Notes: generated from the sequence alone by a model not told the origin. Shown: positions 1 through 9,314, counted from the stretch's first letter. The stretch is DNA of 64,000 bases from Catellatospora bangladeshensis (GCF_016862575.1 NZ_BONF01000010.1:248001-312000); one strand, 5' to 3'. Translations and numbers: made by a program.

Positions 1-509
1 CCGCCTCGCATATCGGCTTCGTTTTCGGGGGAACTCCCGACTTCCTGCTCGACACCCGGCGGGGCCTCTACTCGTATGCAGCGCTTCAGTCACGGCTGGC
101 GGAGAACACCTTCGCTCGCGACGGGCTCGTGGACTACTCCGGGCCCGTGATCCGCCTAGCCAACCTCTCGCCCGAGGACTTCTACCTCCTGCTGCGAAAC
201 CTGCGTCACGTGCAAGCCAGCGGCGACCCGAGCGCGTACCTGCTGCCCGACGAGGGACTACAGGCCTTCATGAGTCATTGCGCTGCTCGCGTTGGCGACA
301 CCTACTTCCGCACGCCCCGTAACACCATCAAGGCCTTCCTCGACCTGCTCGCCGTACTCGAACAGAATCCCGGACAGGACTGGCGAGCGCTTCTAGGCGC
401 GGTGACGATCGCTCCCGAAACCGATCCCGATTTTGAACCACTCGACACCACCGATGAGCCAGCCATCGCAGGCGCGCCTGATGACGAACTCGCTACCTTC
501 CGACTCTGA
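1..509 (+). CDS. brxD: BREX-type ATP-binding protein (DUF2791/BrxD-like), 3' part only
   Basis: Only about the last 168 codons are present; the frame is open from base 3 to the stop at 507-509, so the gene starts outside the window. The visible part resembles the C-terminal region of DUF2791 ATPases: it has FGGTPDFLLDTRRGLYSYAA, then a VIRLANLSPEDFYLLLRN segment and RTPRNTIKAFLDLLAVLEQN. The Walker A and B motifs would lie upstream. In type 2 BREX (Pgl) loci brxD is followed directly by the helicase gene brxHI, and the next gene here is an Lhr-like helicase overlapping this one, which supports the call. Known role of the system: phage exclusion linked to DNA modification. Other BREX-like islands also carry a DUF2791 ATPase plus helicase, so the exact subtype is inference until the left flank is seen. 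Confidence 0.72.
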   Translation, partial: ASHIGFVFGGTPDFLLDTRRGLYSYAALQSRLAENTFARDGLVDYSGPVIRLANLSPEDFYLLLRNLRHVQASGDPSAYLLPDEGLQAFMSHCAARVGDTYFRTPRNTIKAFLDLLAVLEQNPGQDWRALLGAVTIAPETDPDFEPLDTTDEPAIAGAPDDELATFRL

Positions 510-2805
510 CCTGCGCTTCGGACCCGAGCATGCTCCACGGGCCAACGCTTCGGCGGCGTTCGACATCTTGCATCAGAAGGTCCAGCGTTGGGTCTACGCC
601 AAGGGCTGGACACGTCTTCGTGAGGCGCAGGAGAAGGCGGTCGAGCCGATCCTCGCCGGCGGCCGCGACGTCATCATCGCGGCCGCGACCGCAAGCGGTA
701 AGACTGAGGCCGCATGGCTCCCGATCTGCTCTGCGCTGCTCTTCGGAGCCGAGCATCGCCGAGACCAGGTACCCGGAGTAAAGGCGCTGTACATCAGTCC
801 ACTAAAGGCCTTGATCAACGATCAATATATGCGTCTTACAGGTCTATGCGAGGATCTCGACCTGCCGGTGCACCGGTGGCATGGTGACGTCGCCAGTTCC
901 CAGAAGTCCAGAGTGGTCCGCAATCCAGATGGCATTCTGCTTATCACGCCCGAGTCTGTCGAGTCGCTGTTCGTCAACCACGGTTCCAGCTTGGCGACGT
1001 TGTTCGGAGGTCTGCAGTACATCGTCGTCGACGAACTTCATTCGTTCATCGGTACTGAGCGGGGTGCTCAGCTACAGTCGCTCCTGCACCGCATCGAACT
1101 GGTCGTTCGTCGCCGCGTTCCTCGCATCGCGCTGTCAGCGACATTGGGCGACTTCTCCACGGCCGCAGACTTCCTTCGGCCACGGAAAGGTGCCGAGGTC
1201 GAAAGGATCAAGGCGGTAGACGGTGATGTCGAGATCAAACTCGTATTGAAGGGATACAAGTGCGCCGAGCCGAGCCGAGCGACGAACACCGCGACGGGAT
1301 CGGACGCCGCTGCGCCAAGGGACGACGAGAGCAGCGAGTATGACAAGGCCGCGATCGCTGCCCACCTCTTCCAGACGTTGCGCGGGACAGACAACCTGAT
1401 ATTCGCAAATACCCGGCGCGACGTCGAGATCTACACAGACCTCCTAAACAGACTATGCGCGGAAGCGCGCGTTGCGACCGAGTTCTTTGCACACCACGGC
1501 AATCTCTCGAAGGAGATCCGCGAGCACGTCGAGGGCCGGCTCAAGGACGGATCTTCACCCGCATCTGCCGTGTGTACATCAACCCTTGAGATGGGAATTG
1601 ACATCGGCTCGGTCGACTCCATCGCGCAGATCCGCGCCCCGGCAAGTGTCGCCGGCCTTCGCCAACGTCTCGGGCGGTCAGGGCGGCGTGACGGGAAGAG
1701 CGCTATCCTGCGCATCTACGTCTCCGAGCCGGAACTTACTAACTCGACACCTCCCGTCGACCTTCTCCGCGCAGAGACGTTCCAGAGTGCCGCAATCGTC
1801 GAAATGCTACTGCAGGGTCGCTACGAGCATCCATATGTCGGCGAACTACACCTCTCTACGCTGATTCAACAGATTCTCTCAGTAATAGCGCAGCACGGGG
1901 GTGCCGATGCACAACAGCTCTATGGCGCATTGTGCGGCCATGGGCCGTTCGCTCAGGTTGATCGGTATACCTTTACCGCTCTGCTTCGCGCGATGGGGCA
2001 GCATGACCTGCTGACTCAGGATGGCCGGGGCATGCTACTTCCGGGCATACACGGCGAGCGGGTGATCAACCACTACACGTTCTACACTGCCTTCCAGACA
2101 CCAGTCGAGTACCGGCTCGTCAGCAACGGGCAGACGATCGGCTCCGTACCTGTAGACCAAAGCATTCTGCCTGGCGCGCTCCTGATCTTCGCCGGACGGC
2201 GTTGGAAGATCCTCAATGTGGATGACAGGCAGAAGGTCATCGACCTGACTCAGGCTGGCGCTGGTCGACCGCCGAAGTTCTTCGGCGGTGGCGGAGAGGT
2301 CGCCGATGAGGTACGGCGCACGATGCGAGCGCTTTACTCCTCCGACGTCGTGCCCCGATACCTCGACAATGGCGCGCAAGATCTATTCATTGAAGGTCGA
2401 TCGGCCTTCCAGCGCCAGGGCCATGCCCACTCCATGATCTTCGGTTGGGGAGGAGACGTGCTTCTCTTCCCATGGCGGGGTGACCGGATCATGAACACTA
2501 TTGCCGTTGTCCTGGCATCGCGAGATCTCGAGGTCGGACTTGATGGCCTGGCATTGACAGTTCATAGAACGAGGCCAGATGACCTGCACCGGCTCGTCGC
2601 TCGGCTCGCAGGTGAGTCGAAGCCGACTGCTGAGGCGCTCGCGGCCGTAGCGGACGGCAAGGCCCGCGACAAGTACGACGGCTACCTCAGCGATGAGCTA
2701 CTCGACCGCGCCTACGCAGCGAGAGCATTCGATATCGATGGCGCTTGGGACACACTCACCATGATCGCAAGTTCGCCGCCACGTGCAGTCGACGCAGAGC
2801 TATGA
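481..2805 (+). CDS. brxHI: DEAD/DEAH-box Lhr-like helicase (BrxHI-type)
   Basis: A 774-residue superfamily 2 helicase. Visible motifs are motif I ATASGKTEA (about residues 69-77), Ia YISPLKALIND, motif II DELH (about 184), motif III SAT (about 218), and motifs V/VI in the second RecA lobe (EMGIDIG, QRLGRSGRR near 394). The C-terminal third is the extended region typical of Lhr-like proteins (COG1201). The start is uncertain: ATG 481 overlaps the upstream ATPase gene by 29 bases, while ATG 454 or TTG 433 would lengthen the overlap. Overlap and strand indicate one operon with the DUF2791 ATPase. Context suggests the BrxHI helicase of a Pgl/BREX defence operon; a general repair helicase is the alternative. 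Codon use is slightly less GC-rich than the genes to the right, consistent with a transferred defence island. Confidence 0.8.
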   Translation: MTNSLPSDSDLRFGPEHAPRANASAAFDILHQKVQRWVYAKGWTRLREAQEKAVEPILAGGRDVIIAAATASGKTEAAWLPICSALLFGAEHRRDQVPGVKALYISPLKALINDQYMRLTGLCEDLDLPVHRWHGDVASSQKSRVVRNPDGILLITPESVESLFVNHGSSLATLFGGLQYIVVDELHSFIGTERGAQLQSLLHRIELVVRRRVPRIALSATLGDFSTAADFLRPRKGAEVERIKAVDGDVEIKLVLKGYKCAEPSRATNTATGSDAAAPRDDESSEYDKAAIAAHLFQTLRGTDNLIFANTRRDVEIYTDLLNRLCAEARVATEFFAHHGNLSKEIREHVEGRLKDGSSPASAVCTSTLEMGIDIGSVDSIAQIRAPASVAGLRQRLGRSGRRDGKSAILRIYVSEPELTNSTPPVDLLRAETFQSAAIVEMLLQGRYEHPYVGELHLSTLIQQILSVIAQHGGADAQQLYGALCGHGPFAQVDRYTFTALLRAMGQHDLLTQDGRGMLLPGIHGERVINHYTFYTAFQTPVEYRLVSNGQTIGSVPVDQSILPGALLIFAGRRWKILNVDDRQKVIDLTQAGAGRPPKFFGGGGEVADEVRRTMRALYSSDVVPRYLDNGAQDLFIEGRSAFQRQGHAHSMIFGWGGDVLLFPWRGDRIMNTIAVVLASRDLEVGLDGLALTVHRTRPDDLHRLVARLAGESKPTAEALAAVADGKARDKYDGYLSDELLDRAYAARAFDIDGAWDTLTMIASSPPRAVDAEL

Positions 2806-2865
2806 GTTGCGCCGTAGACCTTGGCGGTCTGGGCCGGCGGCCGGCGGCTTCCTGACGTACGTAGG

Positions 2866-2902
2866 GAGTGGTCCCGGAGGAGTTCGCATTCCGGGACCAC
2901 TC
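2866..2902 (+). terminator. Hairpin after the helicase gene
   Basis: A perfect 13-bp stem (2866-2878 with 2890-2902) and an 11-nt loop lie 60 bases after the helicase stop. There is no U tract, as is usual for terminators in such GC-rich genomes. It probably ends the defence operon. The rest of 2806-3165 holds no convincing gene apart from the half repeat at 3022-3044. Confidence 0.55.
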
Positions 2903-3021
2903 GTGGCGCGACTACTACTTCGTGGGGTGTCGACGGGCAGGCGTAGGTAGGGCGACCTGTTCCGAAAGGATGAGCACGCGGGCCGCAAGGTGCGATGCGG
3001 ATCCGCGTGGACCCCCTATAG

Positions 3022-3044
3022 CGTTAAGAAGGTGCCCTTCCTTT
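3022..3044 (+). repeat. Half copy of the GGGCACCTTCTT inverted-repeat element
   Basis: Bases 3022-3044 match the right half of the 52-bp element at 53314-53365 (core TAGCGTTAAGAAGGTGCCCT followed by TCC), but the left arm is absent. It sits between the helicase operon and the SARP gene. Without its partner arm it cannot form the hairpin, so it looks like a truncated copy. Confidence 0.6.
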
Positions 3045-3165
3045 CGGTTTCGACGGCATGGCGACAGAGTGGGGCGGGACAGGCGAGGGCTTTGCCAACC
3101 TGGGGGCGACGTGATGCCGCGGCCTGGCCCGGGGCTGCGGGCGGGTGTCGGGGAAGGAGTCGGCG

Positions 3166-6100
3166 ATGAGTCCCACCAGGGCCGGACCGGCGGGGGTACG
3201 CATTCTCGGGCCCATCGAGGTGGCCGGGGCCGACGGCCCGGCGGCGCTGTCCGGCGCCCGCCAGCGGGCCCTGCTCGCGGTGCTGGCGATGAACGCAGGC
3301 ACCGTGGTGCACCAGCCGCGGCTCATCGACGCGCTGTGGGGCTGGGATCCGCCGCGCACGGCGGTGAAGACGCTGCACAGCCACATCGCGCGGGTACGCC
3401 AGGCGCTGGAGGCGTGCGGGCTGCCCGGCACCCTGCACACCCGGCACGCCGGATACGTGCTCGACATCCCGGCGCAGTCGGTGGACGCGTTCCTGTTCGA
3501 GTCCAAGGTGGCCGCCGCGCGCCGCCACCTCGGCGCCAGTGCGCCCGAACAGGCCGCCCGTGAGCTGCGCGAGGGTCTGGCGCTGTGGCGCGGCGACGCG
3601 CTCGTCGACGGCGAGCCCACCGGCTGGGCCGCGGCCGAGGCGGCGCGGCTCAACGAGGTGCGCCTGTGCGCGGTCGAGGAGCTGTGGGACGCCGAGCTGC
3701 GGCTGGGCCGCCACCGCGCCGCGGTCGGCGAGCTGGAGCGGCTGCTGGTGACCCAGCCGCACCGGGAACGCCTGGTCGGGCTGTCCATGCTGGCCCTCTA
3801 CCGCTGCGGCCGGGCCGCCGACGCGCTGGACGCATACCGGCGGCTGCGCGCGTTCCTGGCCGAGGAGCTGGGCACCGACCCGGGCCCGGACCTGCAGCGC
3901 CTGCACACCGCGATCCTGCGCGAGGACCCGGCACTGGACCACACCGGACCCGTGCCCGAGCCTGCCGCGACGGAGCCGCCCGCCGGGACCGGCGAGCCGG
4001 TGCCCACGGAGCTGCCCAGCCCGGCCGGGCACTTCACCGGCCGGGACACGGCACTGTCCGCACTGGACGGGGTGCTGGCGCAGCGGGGCCCGCAGCCGCG
4101 GATCGCGTTCGTGGCCGGGCCCGCGGGCATGGGCAAGACCGCCCTGGCGCTGCAGTGGGCGCACACCGCGCTCGCCCACTTCCCCGACGGGCAGCTGTTC
4201 CTCGACCTGGCCGGGCACGACCCGGCCGCCGCGCTCGGCCCGGCCGAGGCGCTGGCCCAGCTGCTGAGCAGCCTGGGCGTGCCCGCCGGGCGGGTGCCCG
4301 CCGAGCTGCCCGCCCGCGCCGCGCTCTACCGCACGCTGCTGCGCGAGCGCCGGGTGCTGGTGCTGCTGGACAACGCGGGCGGGGCCGACCAGCTGCTGCC
4401 GCTGGTGCCGCCGAGCCCGTCGAGCCTGCTGCTGGTCACCAGCCGCAGCCAGCCCACCGGGCTGAGCACCCACCACGCCGTACACGCGGTCGGCCTGGAC
4501 GCCCTCGACCGGCACGAGGCGGTCGCGCTGCTCGCCGAGGTGCTCGGGCGCGACCGGGTGGACCGCGAACCGGCCGGGGCGGCCCGGCTCGCCGCGCTGT
4601 GCGGCGGGATGCCGCTGGCGCTGCGCATCGCCGCGGCCAAGCTCACCGCCCGCCCCGGGCGCACCCTCACGGAGCTGGCCGAGGAGCTGGCCGACGACGA
4701 CCGGCTGGACGGGCTCTCCGTCCCCGGCGACAGCCGCAGCGTGCGTACGGTGTTCGCGTCGGCGTACCGGTCGCTGCCCGGACCGGCGGCGCGCCTGTTC
4801 CGCCTGCTCGGCCTGCATCCGGGACCGACGTTCACCGCGCACCTGGCGGCGGCGGTCACCGGGACGGCGCCCGCGGGGGCGCGGCGGGTGCTCGACGAGC
4901 TGGTCGCCGCGCACCTGGTCGCCGAGGCCGGGCCGGACCGGTTCCGCTGCCACGACCTGCTGCGGCTGTATGCCCGCGAGCGCGCCCTGAGCGAGGAGCC
5001 GGCGCCGGCCCGCGACGAGGCGCTGGCCCGGATCGTCGACTGGCACACGGCCGTCGCGGACGCGGCCAACCGCCTGGTCGACCCGGGCCGCGACCGGGTC
5101 ACCCCCGTGCTGGCCCACCCCCCGGCGCAGCTGCCGTTCCCCGCCGACCACCACGCCGCGCTGGACTTCCTCGACCGGGAGCGGGCGGGCATGCTCGCCG
5201 TGGTGCGCCACGCCGCCGAGCACGGCCACGACACCGCCGCCTGGCAGCTGACGTACCTGCTGACCGGGTTCTTCGACTCGCGCGGGCACTGGGAGGAACG
5301 GGTCGACCTGTGCCGGTGGGGTGTCGCCGCGGCGGCCCGCACCGGCGACCCGGCCGCCGAGGGCCTGATGCGCAGCGGGCTCGGCGTCGCCCTCATCATG
5401 ACGCGCCGCTTCGACGAGGCGCTGGACGTGCTGCGCTCGGCGCTGGCGCTGATGCGCCGCTGCGGCGACGTACGCGGCGAGGGCCACGCGCACAACAACA
5501 TCGCGGTGGCGAGCGCGGGGCTGCGCCGCTTCGACGACGCGGTGCAGGCCTACCAGCAGGCGCTGACGCTGCACACGTCGATCGGCAACGGGCTCGGGGT
5601 GGCGCTGGCGCTCAACAACATCGGCGACGTGTACGTCCGGATGGGACTGCCCGAGCTGGGCGCCGAATACCTGACCCGGGCCCTGGCCGCGGCCGGGGAG
5701 CTGCCCAACGCCCGGCTGGAGGCGGCCGCGCTGAGCGGCCTCGGACAGGCGCACCTGGCCCTGGACGACTTCGGCGCGGCGCTGGAGCACCTCGGGCGGG
5801 CGCTGGCCGTACGCCGGCACAGCGGCGACCGCCGCCACGAGGCCGCCACCCGTAACACCATCGGTGTGGCGCACCTGCGCGGCGGGGACCGGGCCGCCGC
5901 GCTCGCCGAGTTCGGGCAGGCGCTGGCGCTGAGCCGGGAGCTGGCCGACCGGCACCTGGAGGCCACCGCGCTGGCCAACATCGGCCGCACCCACCTGCGC
6001 CACGACGACACCGTCGCGGCGGGCGGCTACCTGCGGCTGGCGCAGGCGGTGCGCGACCGCGCGCCCGACCCGTACGAGGCCGCCGAGCTGGCCCGCGACC

Positions 6101-6228
6101 TGGGCGACCTGGCGCACCGCACCGGCGACGCCGACGCCGCCCGGGAGCAGTGGCAGCTCGCCGTGGACCTGTTCCGCAAGGCCGACGCCACCGACGAGGC
6201 CGACCGCCTCGCGGCGACCCTGGTCTGA
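3166..6228 (+). CDS. AfsR/SARP-family regulator with NB-ARC ATPase and TPR domains
   Basis: A 1020-residue multidomain regulator. An N-terminal OmpR-type winged helix (about residues 8-90) is followed by a BTAD all-helical domain (about 95-245), a NB-ARC/STAND ATPase with Walker A GPAGMGKTAL (about 318-327) and Walker B VLVLLDN (about 395), and a long TPR array (about 740-1010) with repeated A-x-x-x-L-G-x-A-L units. ATG 3166 was chosen because a GGAAGGAG stretch lies just upstream; GTG 3145 is an alternative. Known family role: transcription activators of secondary metabolism or differentiation, with the ATPase/TPR part gating activity. No obvious target operon is adjacent, so its regulon cannot be inferred here. 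It ends in a strong bidirectional terminator. Confidence 0.9.
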   Translation: MSPTRAGPAGVRILGPIEVAGADGPAALSGARQRALLAVLAMNAGTVVHQPRLIDALWGWDPPRTAVKTLHSHIARVRQALEACGLPGTLHTRHAGYVLDIPAQSVDAFLFESKVAAARRHLGASAPEQAARELREGLALWRGDALVDGEPTGWAAAEAARLNEVRLCAVEELWDAELRLGRHRAAVGELERLLVTQPHRERLVGLSMLALYRCGRAADALDAYRRLRAFLAEELGTDPGPDLQRLHTAILREDPALDHTGPVPEPAATEPPAGTGEPVPTELPSPAGHFTGRDTALSALDGVLAQRGPQPRIAFVAGPAGMGKTALALQWAHTALAHFPDGQLFLDLAGHDPAAALGPAEALAQLLSSLGVPAGRVPAELPARAALYRTLLRERRVLVLLDNAGGADQLLPLVPPSPSSLLLVTSRSQPTGLSTHHAVHAVGLDALDRHEAVALLAEVLGRDRVDREPAGAARLAALCGGMPLALRIAAAKLTARPGRTLTELAEELADDDRLDGLSVPGDSRSVRTVFASAYRSLPGPAARLFRLLGLHPGPTFTAHLAAAVTGTAPAGARRVLDELVAAHLVAEAGPDRFRCHDLLRLYARERALSEEPAPARDEALARIVDWHTAVADAANRLVDPGRDRVTPVLAHPPAQLPFPADHHAALDFLDRERAGMLAVVRHAAEHGHDTAAWQLTYLLTGFFDSRGHWEERVDLCRWGVAAAARTGDPAAEGLMRSGLGVALIMTRRFDEALDVLRSALALMRRCGDVRGEGHAHNNIAVASAGLRRFDDAVQAYQQALTLHTSIGNGLGVALALNNIGDVYVRMGLPELGAEYLTRALAAAGELPNARLEAAALSGLGQAHLALDDFGAALEHLGRALAVRRHSGDRRHEAATRNTIGVAHLRGGDRAAALAEFGQALALSRELADRHLEATALANIGRTHLRHDDTVAAGGYLRLAQAVRDRAPDPYEAAELARDLGDLAHRTGDADAAREQWQLAVDLFRKADATDEADRLAATLV

Positions 6229-6235
6229 ACACACC

Positions 6236-6272
6236 GAGGCCCCGCCCGAGCAGCCGGCTCGGGCGGGGCCTC
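6236..6272. terminator. Bidirectional terminator between convergent genes
   Basis: A perfect 16-bp GC-rich stem (6236-6251 with 6257-6272) and a 5-nt loop start 8 bases after the SARP stop and lie 25 bases from the stop of the convergent secreted-protein gene, so it can serve both. Confidence 0.85.
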
Positions 6273-6296
6273 GTATCCCGAGGAGGGGTCTGGCGC

Positions 6297-6722
6297 CTAG
6301 ACGCCGTCGCGGATGACGACGGTGGCGGTGGCCACGACGCGGCCCTCGCGGTCCAGGTACTCGATCAGGAAGGTCTCGCCGCGCTCACGCACGCTGTCGC
6401 CCTCGACGAAGACCTCCAGCTGCAGGGAGCCACCGGGTTTGAGCCACAGCACGCCCTCGCGCACCTCGGTGTAGTCGGCCGGGGCCGACGCGGTGCCGTC
6501 GGCGGTGCGGTACGGCAGCGCATACCCCTCCTTGGGGAGCGTGCCCTTGATCTCGATGGGGACGGCGCACCACTCCTTCTCCCAGCAGATCGCGTCACGG
6601 GAGATGCCCAGGCAGTCGTGCCCGCACGGGATGGGAGCGGCGGCCGCGGGCTGCGGCAGCAGGACGATCGTCGCCAACAGTGCCAGAGCTGAGGCGCTGA
6701 GCCAGCGCACGAAGCGGTTCAT
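6297..6722 (-). CDS. Secreted Calx-beta-like protein
   Basis: A 141-residue protein. Start ATG 6722 gives a clean Sec signal peptide (MNRFVRWLSASALALLATIV, then AAAAP); a longer frame from 6773 adds 17 residues ahead of the signal and is unlikely. The mature part has a cysteine pair near its N terminus and then a Calx-beta pattern: YRTADGTASAPADYTEV, a hydrophobic strand, and GDSVRERGETFLIEYLD. Calx-beta domains are Ca2+-binding or adhesive beta-sandwiches of extracellular proteins; here a single domain forms nearly the whole protein. It lies downstream of the M4 protease gene on the same strand, separated by a hairpin. Its actual role is unknown. Confidence 0.7.
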   Translation of the reverse strand: MNRFVRWLSASALALLATIVLLPQPAAAAPIPCGHDCLGISRDAICWEKEWCAVPIEIKGTLPKEGYALPYRTADGTASAPADYTEVREGVLWLKPGGSLQLEVFVEGDSVRERGETFLIEYLDREGRVVATATVVIRDGV

Positions 6723-6761
6723 GCCCGGCACCGTAGGCCGGGCGGGTTGTGGAAAGGTTGT

Positions 6762-6799
6762 GTGCCTGGCCACCGGCCCTGCGGCCGGCGACCAGGCAC
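6762..6799 (-). terminator. Hairpin downstream of the M4 protease gene
   Basis: Outer stem GTGCCTGG/CCAGGCAC with an inner CCGGCC/GGCCGG stem begins 15 bases beyond the protease stop and precedes the Calx-beta gene, so the two are probably not fully co-transcribed. Confidence 0.65.
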
Positions 6800-6814
6800 C
6801 CGGTGCTCAGTCGA

Positions 6815-8725
6815 TCAGTAGAGCAGGCTCCAGCCGCGCACGTGGCCGCTCTCGCCCTTGACCACGTCCTCGACGACCAGGGTCCACTCGCCGGGCTCGG
6901 CGACGCCGCCCAGCCGGACCGGGAACACCTCGGTCACGTCGGCCTCCCGGTCCTCCCGGTTCTGCGCCTTGATCAGGTACTCCTTGCCGGCCGGCGAGAC
7001 CAGCGAGATGCGCAGGTCACCGCGGCGCGGGTGGGTGATGTTGACGCCCACCTCGATCGTCTCCAGGCTGCCCTTCTCCTGGATCTTGTGCAGCCACTTG
7101 TACGGGCCCGGGTCCGGGATCGGATTGCGCGGCCACTCCTCCCACACCAGGTCCCAGACCGGGATGATCAGGCACTCGATCGGCAGCGCCGAGCCGACGC
7201 CGACCGCCGCCCACGCCCGCGCCACGCTGCGGTACGTGGTGCCGCACTTGCCGTACAGCTCGGCCGTGGCCGCCAGCGTGTCCGAGCGGGCGTTCTTGAA
7301 CGACTCACCGGCGGTGAAGTAGTGCCGCAGCGCGTGGTACCAGATCTTCGCGGCCTTCGTCCGGCCGATGCCGACCAGGCTGGAGTTGTTGCAGGTGGTG
7401 CTGCTGCCGTACGGGGTGTTGCCGCTGCCCTCGGCGAGCAGGAAGAAGAAGTGGTTGCCCACGCCCGAGGAGTAGTGCACGTCGAGGTTGCCGACGCCGT
7501 TGTAGTAGCAGTCCACCGAGGCGCCGTCCAGCGACGGCTGGTTCATGTAGCGCAGCGGCTCGCCGTTGCCGAACAGGTCCAGCTCCTCGCCGATCTCATA
7601 GTCGGCCGGGTCGCTGGCGTTGGCCGCGTAGAACTCGGCCATCGTGCCGAAGATGTCGCTGGTGGTCTCGTTGAGCCCGCCCGACTCGCCCGTGTAGAGC
7701 ATGCCGTCCGGCGGGATCTCGGCCTGGTTCACGCCGTGGGTCATCTCGTGCCCGACCACGTCCAGCGCCACCAGCGGGCTGGCGTCGTTCACGCCGTCGC
7801 CGTACTGCATGACCTTCTGGCTCAGGCTCCAGCTCGCGTTGACCCAGCCGGTGCCGCGGTGCACCCGCGACTCGACGCCGGTGCCGTCGCCGAAGATGCC
7901 GTTGCGGCCCTGCCGGTTCTTGAAGTAGTCCCAGGCGTTGGCCGCGCCGTAGTGCACGTCGACCGCCGCGGTCTGCGCGGTCAGCGGGTTGCCGTCGCCC
8001 CACACGTTGTTGAAGTCGCTGAACGTGGTGCAGGTCCCCGACCAGGCGTGGTTGAGGTTGCACGTGCGGGAGTTGCCGCGCAGCGGGTCGATCGTGCGGT
8101 AGCCGAGCAGCCCCGCGGCCGAGGTGCTCAGGGTGACGGTGCCGCTGTAGATGCTGTTGCCGGTGCCCGTCGCGGTGTGCTCGTCCGGCAGGGCGCGCAG
8201 CACCCGGCCCTCGGTCGCGTCGACGGTCGCGTCCGCCGCGCCCGCCTCCAGCGTCACCGGCAGCTGCCAGGCCAGCCGGCCGGCGCCGCCCGCGGCATCG
8301 ACGAGCAGCTGCGGCGTGCCCACCTCCTTGGCCTTGAGCTGCTCCTTCGCCGCTGCCGCGGCCTGCTCCGCGGTCAGCTTCGGGGTGGTGTCGACCGCCA
8401 GGGGCTTCTCCAGCGACACCGACACCCCGTCGAAGGAGCCGTCGGGGGTGAGGTGGACGACGAAGTCGCCGCCGGTCACGGGCAGGCCCTTGAAGAGCCG
8501 GGTGAAGCGGACGTGGGCGGCGCCGGTCTCGGTGACGTTCGCCTTCCACACCTCGTACCGGTCGCCCTCGGCCGTGCGCACCGCCTCCGGGTTTCGCTTG
8601 ATGGCGTCCAGGGCACGGGCGATCGCCGTGTCCTCGGGGGTGCCCGCCGCCTGTGCGGGCACGGACAGCGCCACCGCGCTGCCGCACAGCAGCACCGCGG
8701 CGAGCGCCAGGGGGATCCGTCTCAT
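6815..8725 (-). CDS. Secreted M4 (thermolysin-family) metalloprotease with P domain
   Basis: A 636-residue secreted zinc protease. Start ATG 8725 gives MRRIPLALAAVLLCGSAVA and a Sec cleavage site after PAQA; a longer frame from 8758 is less likely. Domain order: signal, FTP/PepSY-type propeptide (about 30-180), M4 catalytic domain with HEMTH (about 326-330) and the third-ligand motif NETTSD (about 349-354), M4 C-terminal domain with SSGVGNHFFF, then a proprotein-convertase P domain (about 535-636, ending VRGWSLLY). The zinc ligands and catalytic glutamate are present, so it should be active. Known family role: extracellular neutral protease for protein feeding. The C-terminal P domain is a common actinobacterial addition. 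It is divergent from the gene at 8877. Confidence 0.93.
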   Translation of the reverse strand: MRRIPLALAAVLLCGSAVALSVPAQAAGTPEDTAIARALDAIKRNPEAVRTAEGDRYEVWKANVTETGAAHVRFTRLFKGLPVTGGDFVVHLTPDGSFDGVSVSLEKPLAVDTTPKLTAEQAAAAAKEQLKAKEVGTPQLLVDAAGGAGRLAWQLPVTLEAGAADATVDATEGRVLRALPDEHTATGTGNSIYSGTVTLSTSAAGLLGYRTIDPLRGNSRTCNLNHAWSGTCTTFSDFNNVWGDGNPLTAQTAAVDVHYGAANAWDYFKNRQGRNGIFGDGTGVESRVHRGTGWVNASWSLSQKVMQYGDGVNDASPLVALDVVGHEMTHGVNQAEIPPDGMLYTGESGGLNETTSDIFGTMAEFYAANASDPADYEIGEELDLFGNGEPLRYMNQPSLDGASVDCYYNGVGNLDVHYSSGVGNHFFFLLAEGSGNTPYGSSTTCNNSSLVGIGRTKAAKIWYHALRHYFTAGESFKNARSDTLAATAELYGKCGTTYRSVARAWAAVGVGSALPIECLIIPVWDLVWEEWPRNPIPDPGPYKWLHKIQEKGSLETIEVGVNITHPRRGDLRISLVSPAGKEYLIKAQNREDREADVTEVFPVRLGGVAEPGEWTLVVEDVVKGESGHVRGWSLLY

Positions 8726-8876
8726 CACGACCAACCTTTCGAACGTCGAGTTGCCCACAGGGGTACGCGGGCGCGGCTGTCACGGGGTTGTGGCAGGGTT
8801 GTGCCGCAGGTCCGCGCCGTGGCAGCCGGGCGGGGCCGCTTCCGCCGGACCGGGTGCGGCTGGCATGATCCCCGCC

Positions 8877-9314
8877 ATGACCGAGCACGACGCCGACGAC
8901 TCGTACGGCCACATCCGTCTCACCACCGTCGAGCCCGACGGCGAGCTGATCACCGAGGTGCTGCCCGCGCGGCAGCTGCCCGGCGGGCTCATCGAGCTGC
9001 TCGGCAGCCCCGGCGTGGTCACCGGCGCCGCCGCCGGCGACGTCGTCGTCATCCAGGCGAACGGCTTCCACGTGGTGCGCCGCGGCCCGAACGACTGCGT
9101 GCAGGTGTACGCCGACCCGGCGCTGGACGAGCACGCGCTGGCGTGGCTGGCCAAGGCGTTCGAGTCGGTCGGCGGCTACGTCGAGGCGCCGCCGCAGCGG
9201 CAGTTCGCCGTGGCGACCGTGCCCAGCACCGTCGAGTCCGCCGAGCTTGAGGCGATCATGGCCGCGGCCGCCGAGCAGATCCCCGGCCTGGAGTGGCAGC
9301 TCGGCACCCGCTGA
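8877..9314 (+). CDS. Hypothetical protein, possibly DUF4265-like
   Basis: A 145-residue acidic soluble protein without signal or membrane segment. ATG 8877 (or in-frame ATG 8865) follows directly after the protease promoter region. The layout of a short beta-rich N-terminal half (LITEVLPARQLPGGLIELLG, then GDVVVIQANGFHVVRRG) and an alpha/beta second half (ESVGGYVEAPPQRQFAVATV) is like DUF4265 proteins, where a GDxV motif precedes a small ferredoxin-like half. No catalytic residues can be pointed to. A terminator is shared with the convergent dapA-like gene. Confidence 0.6.
   Translation: MTEHDADDSYGHIRLTTVEPDGELITEVLPARQLPGGLIELLGSPGVVTGAAAGDVVVIQANGFHVVRRGPNDCVQVYADPALDEHALAWLAKAFESVGGYVEAPPQRQFAVATVPSTVESAELEAIMAAAAEQIPGLEWQLGTR

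Noticed and set aside
2806-3165. tRNA or attachment site at the border of the defence island
   Set aside because: No cloverleaf or TTCGANTC arm found and no integrase in view; only a hairpin and a half repeat.
3016-6234. A 1072-codon open frame on the minus strand opposite the SARP gene
   Set aside because: Low-complexity Gln/Arg/Gly/Val-rich translation with no domain; typical mirror frame of a very GC-rich gene. The plus-strand frame has full SARP, NB-ARC and TPR motifs.
6749-9250. An 833-codon open frame on the plus strand opposite the M4 protease gene
   Set aside because: Antisense mirror of the protease; no recognisable domain, and it runs through two terminator hairpins and both divergent promoters.
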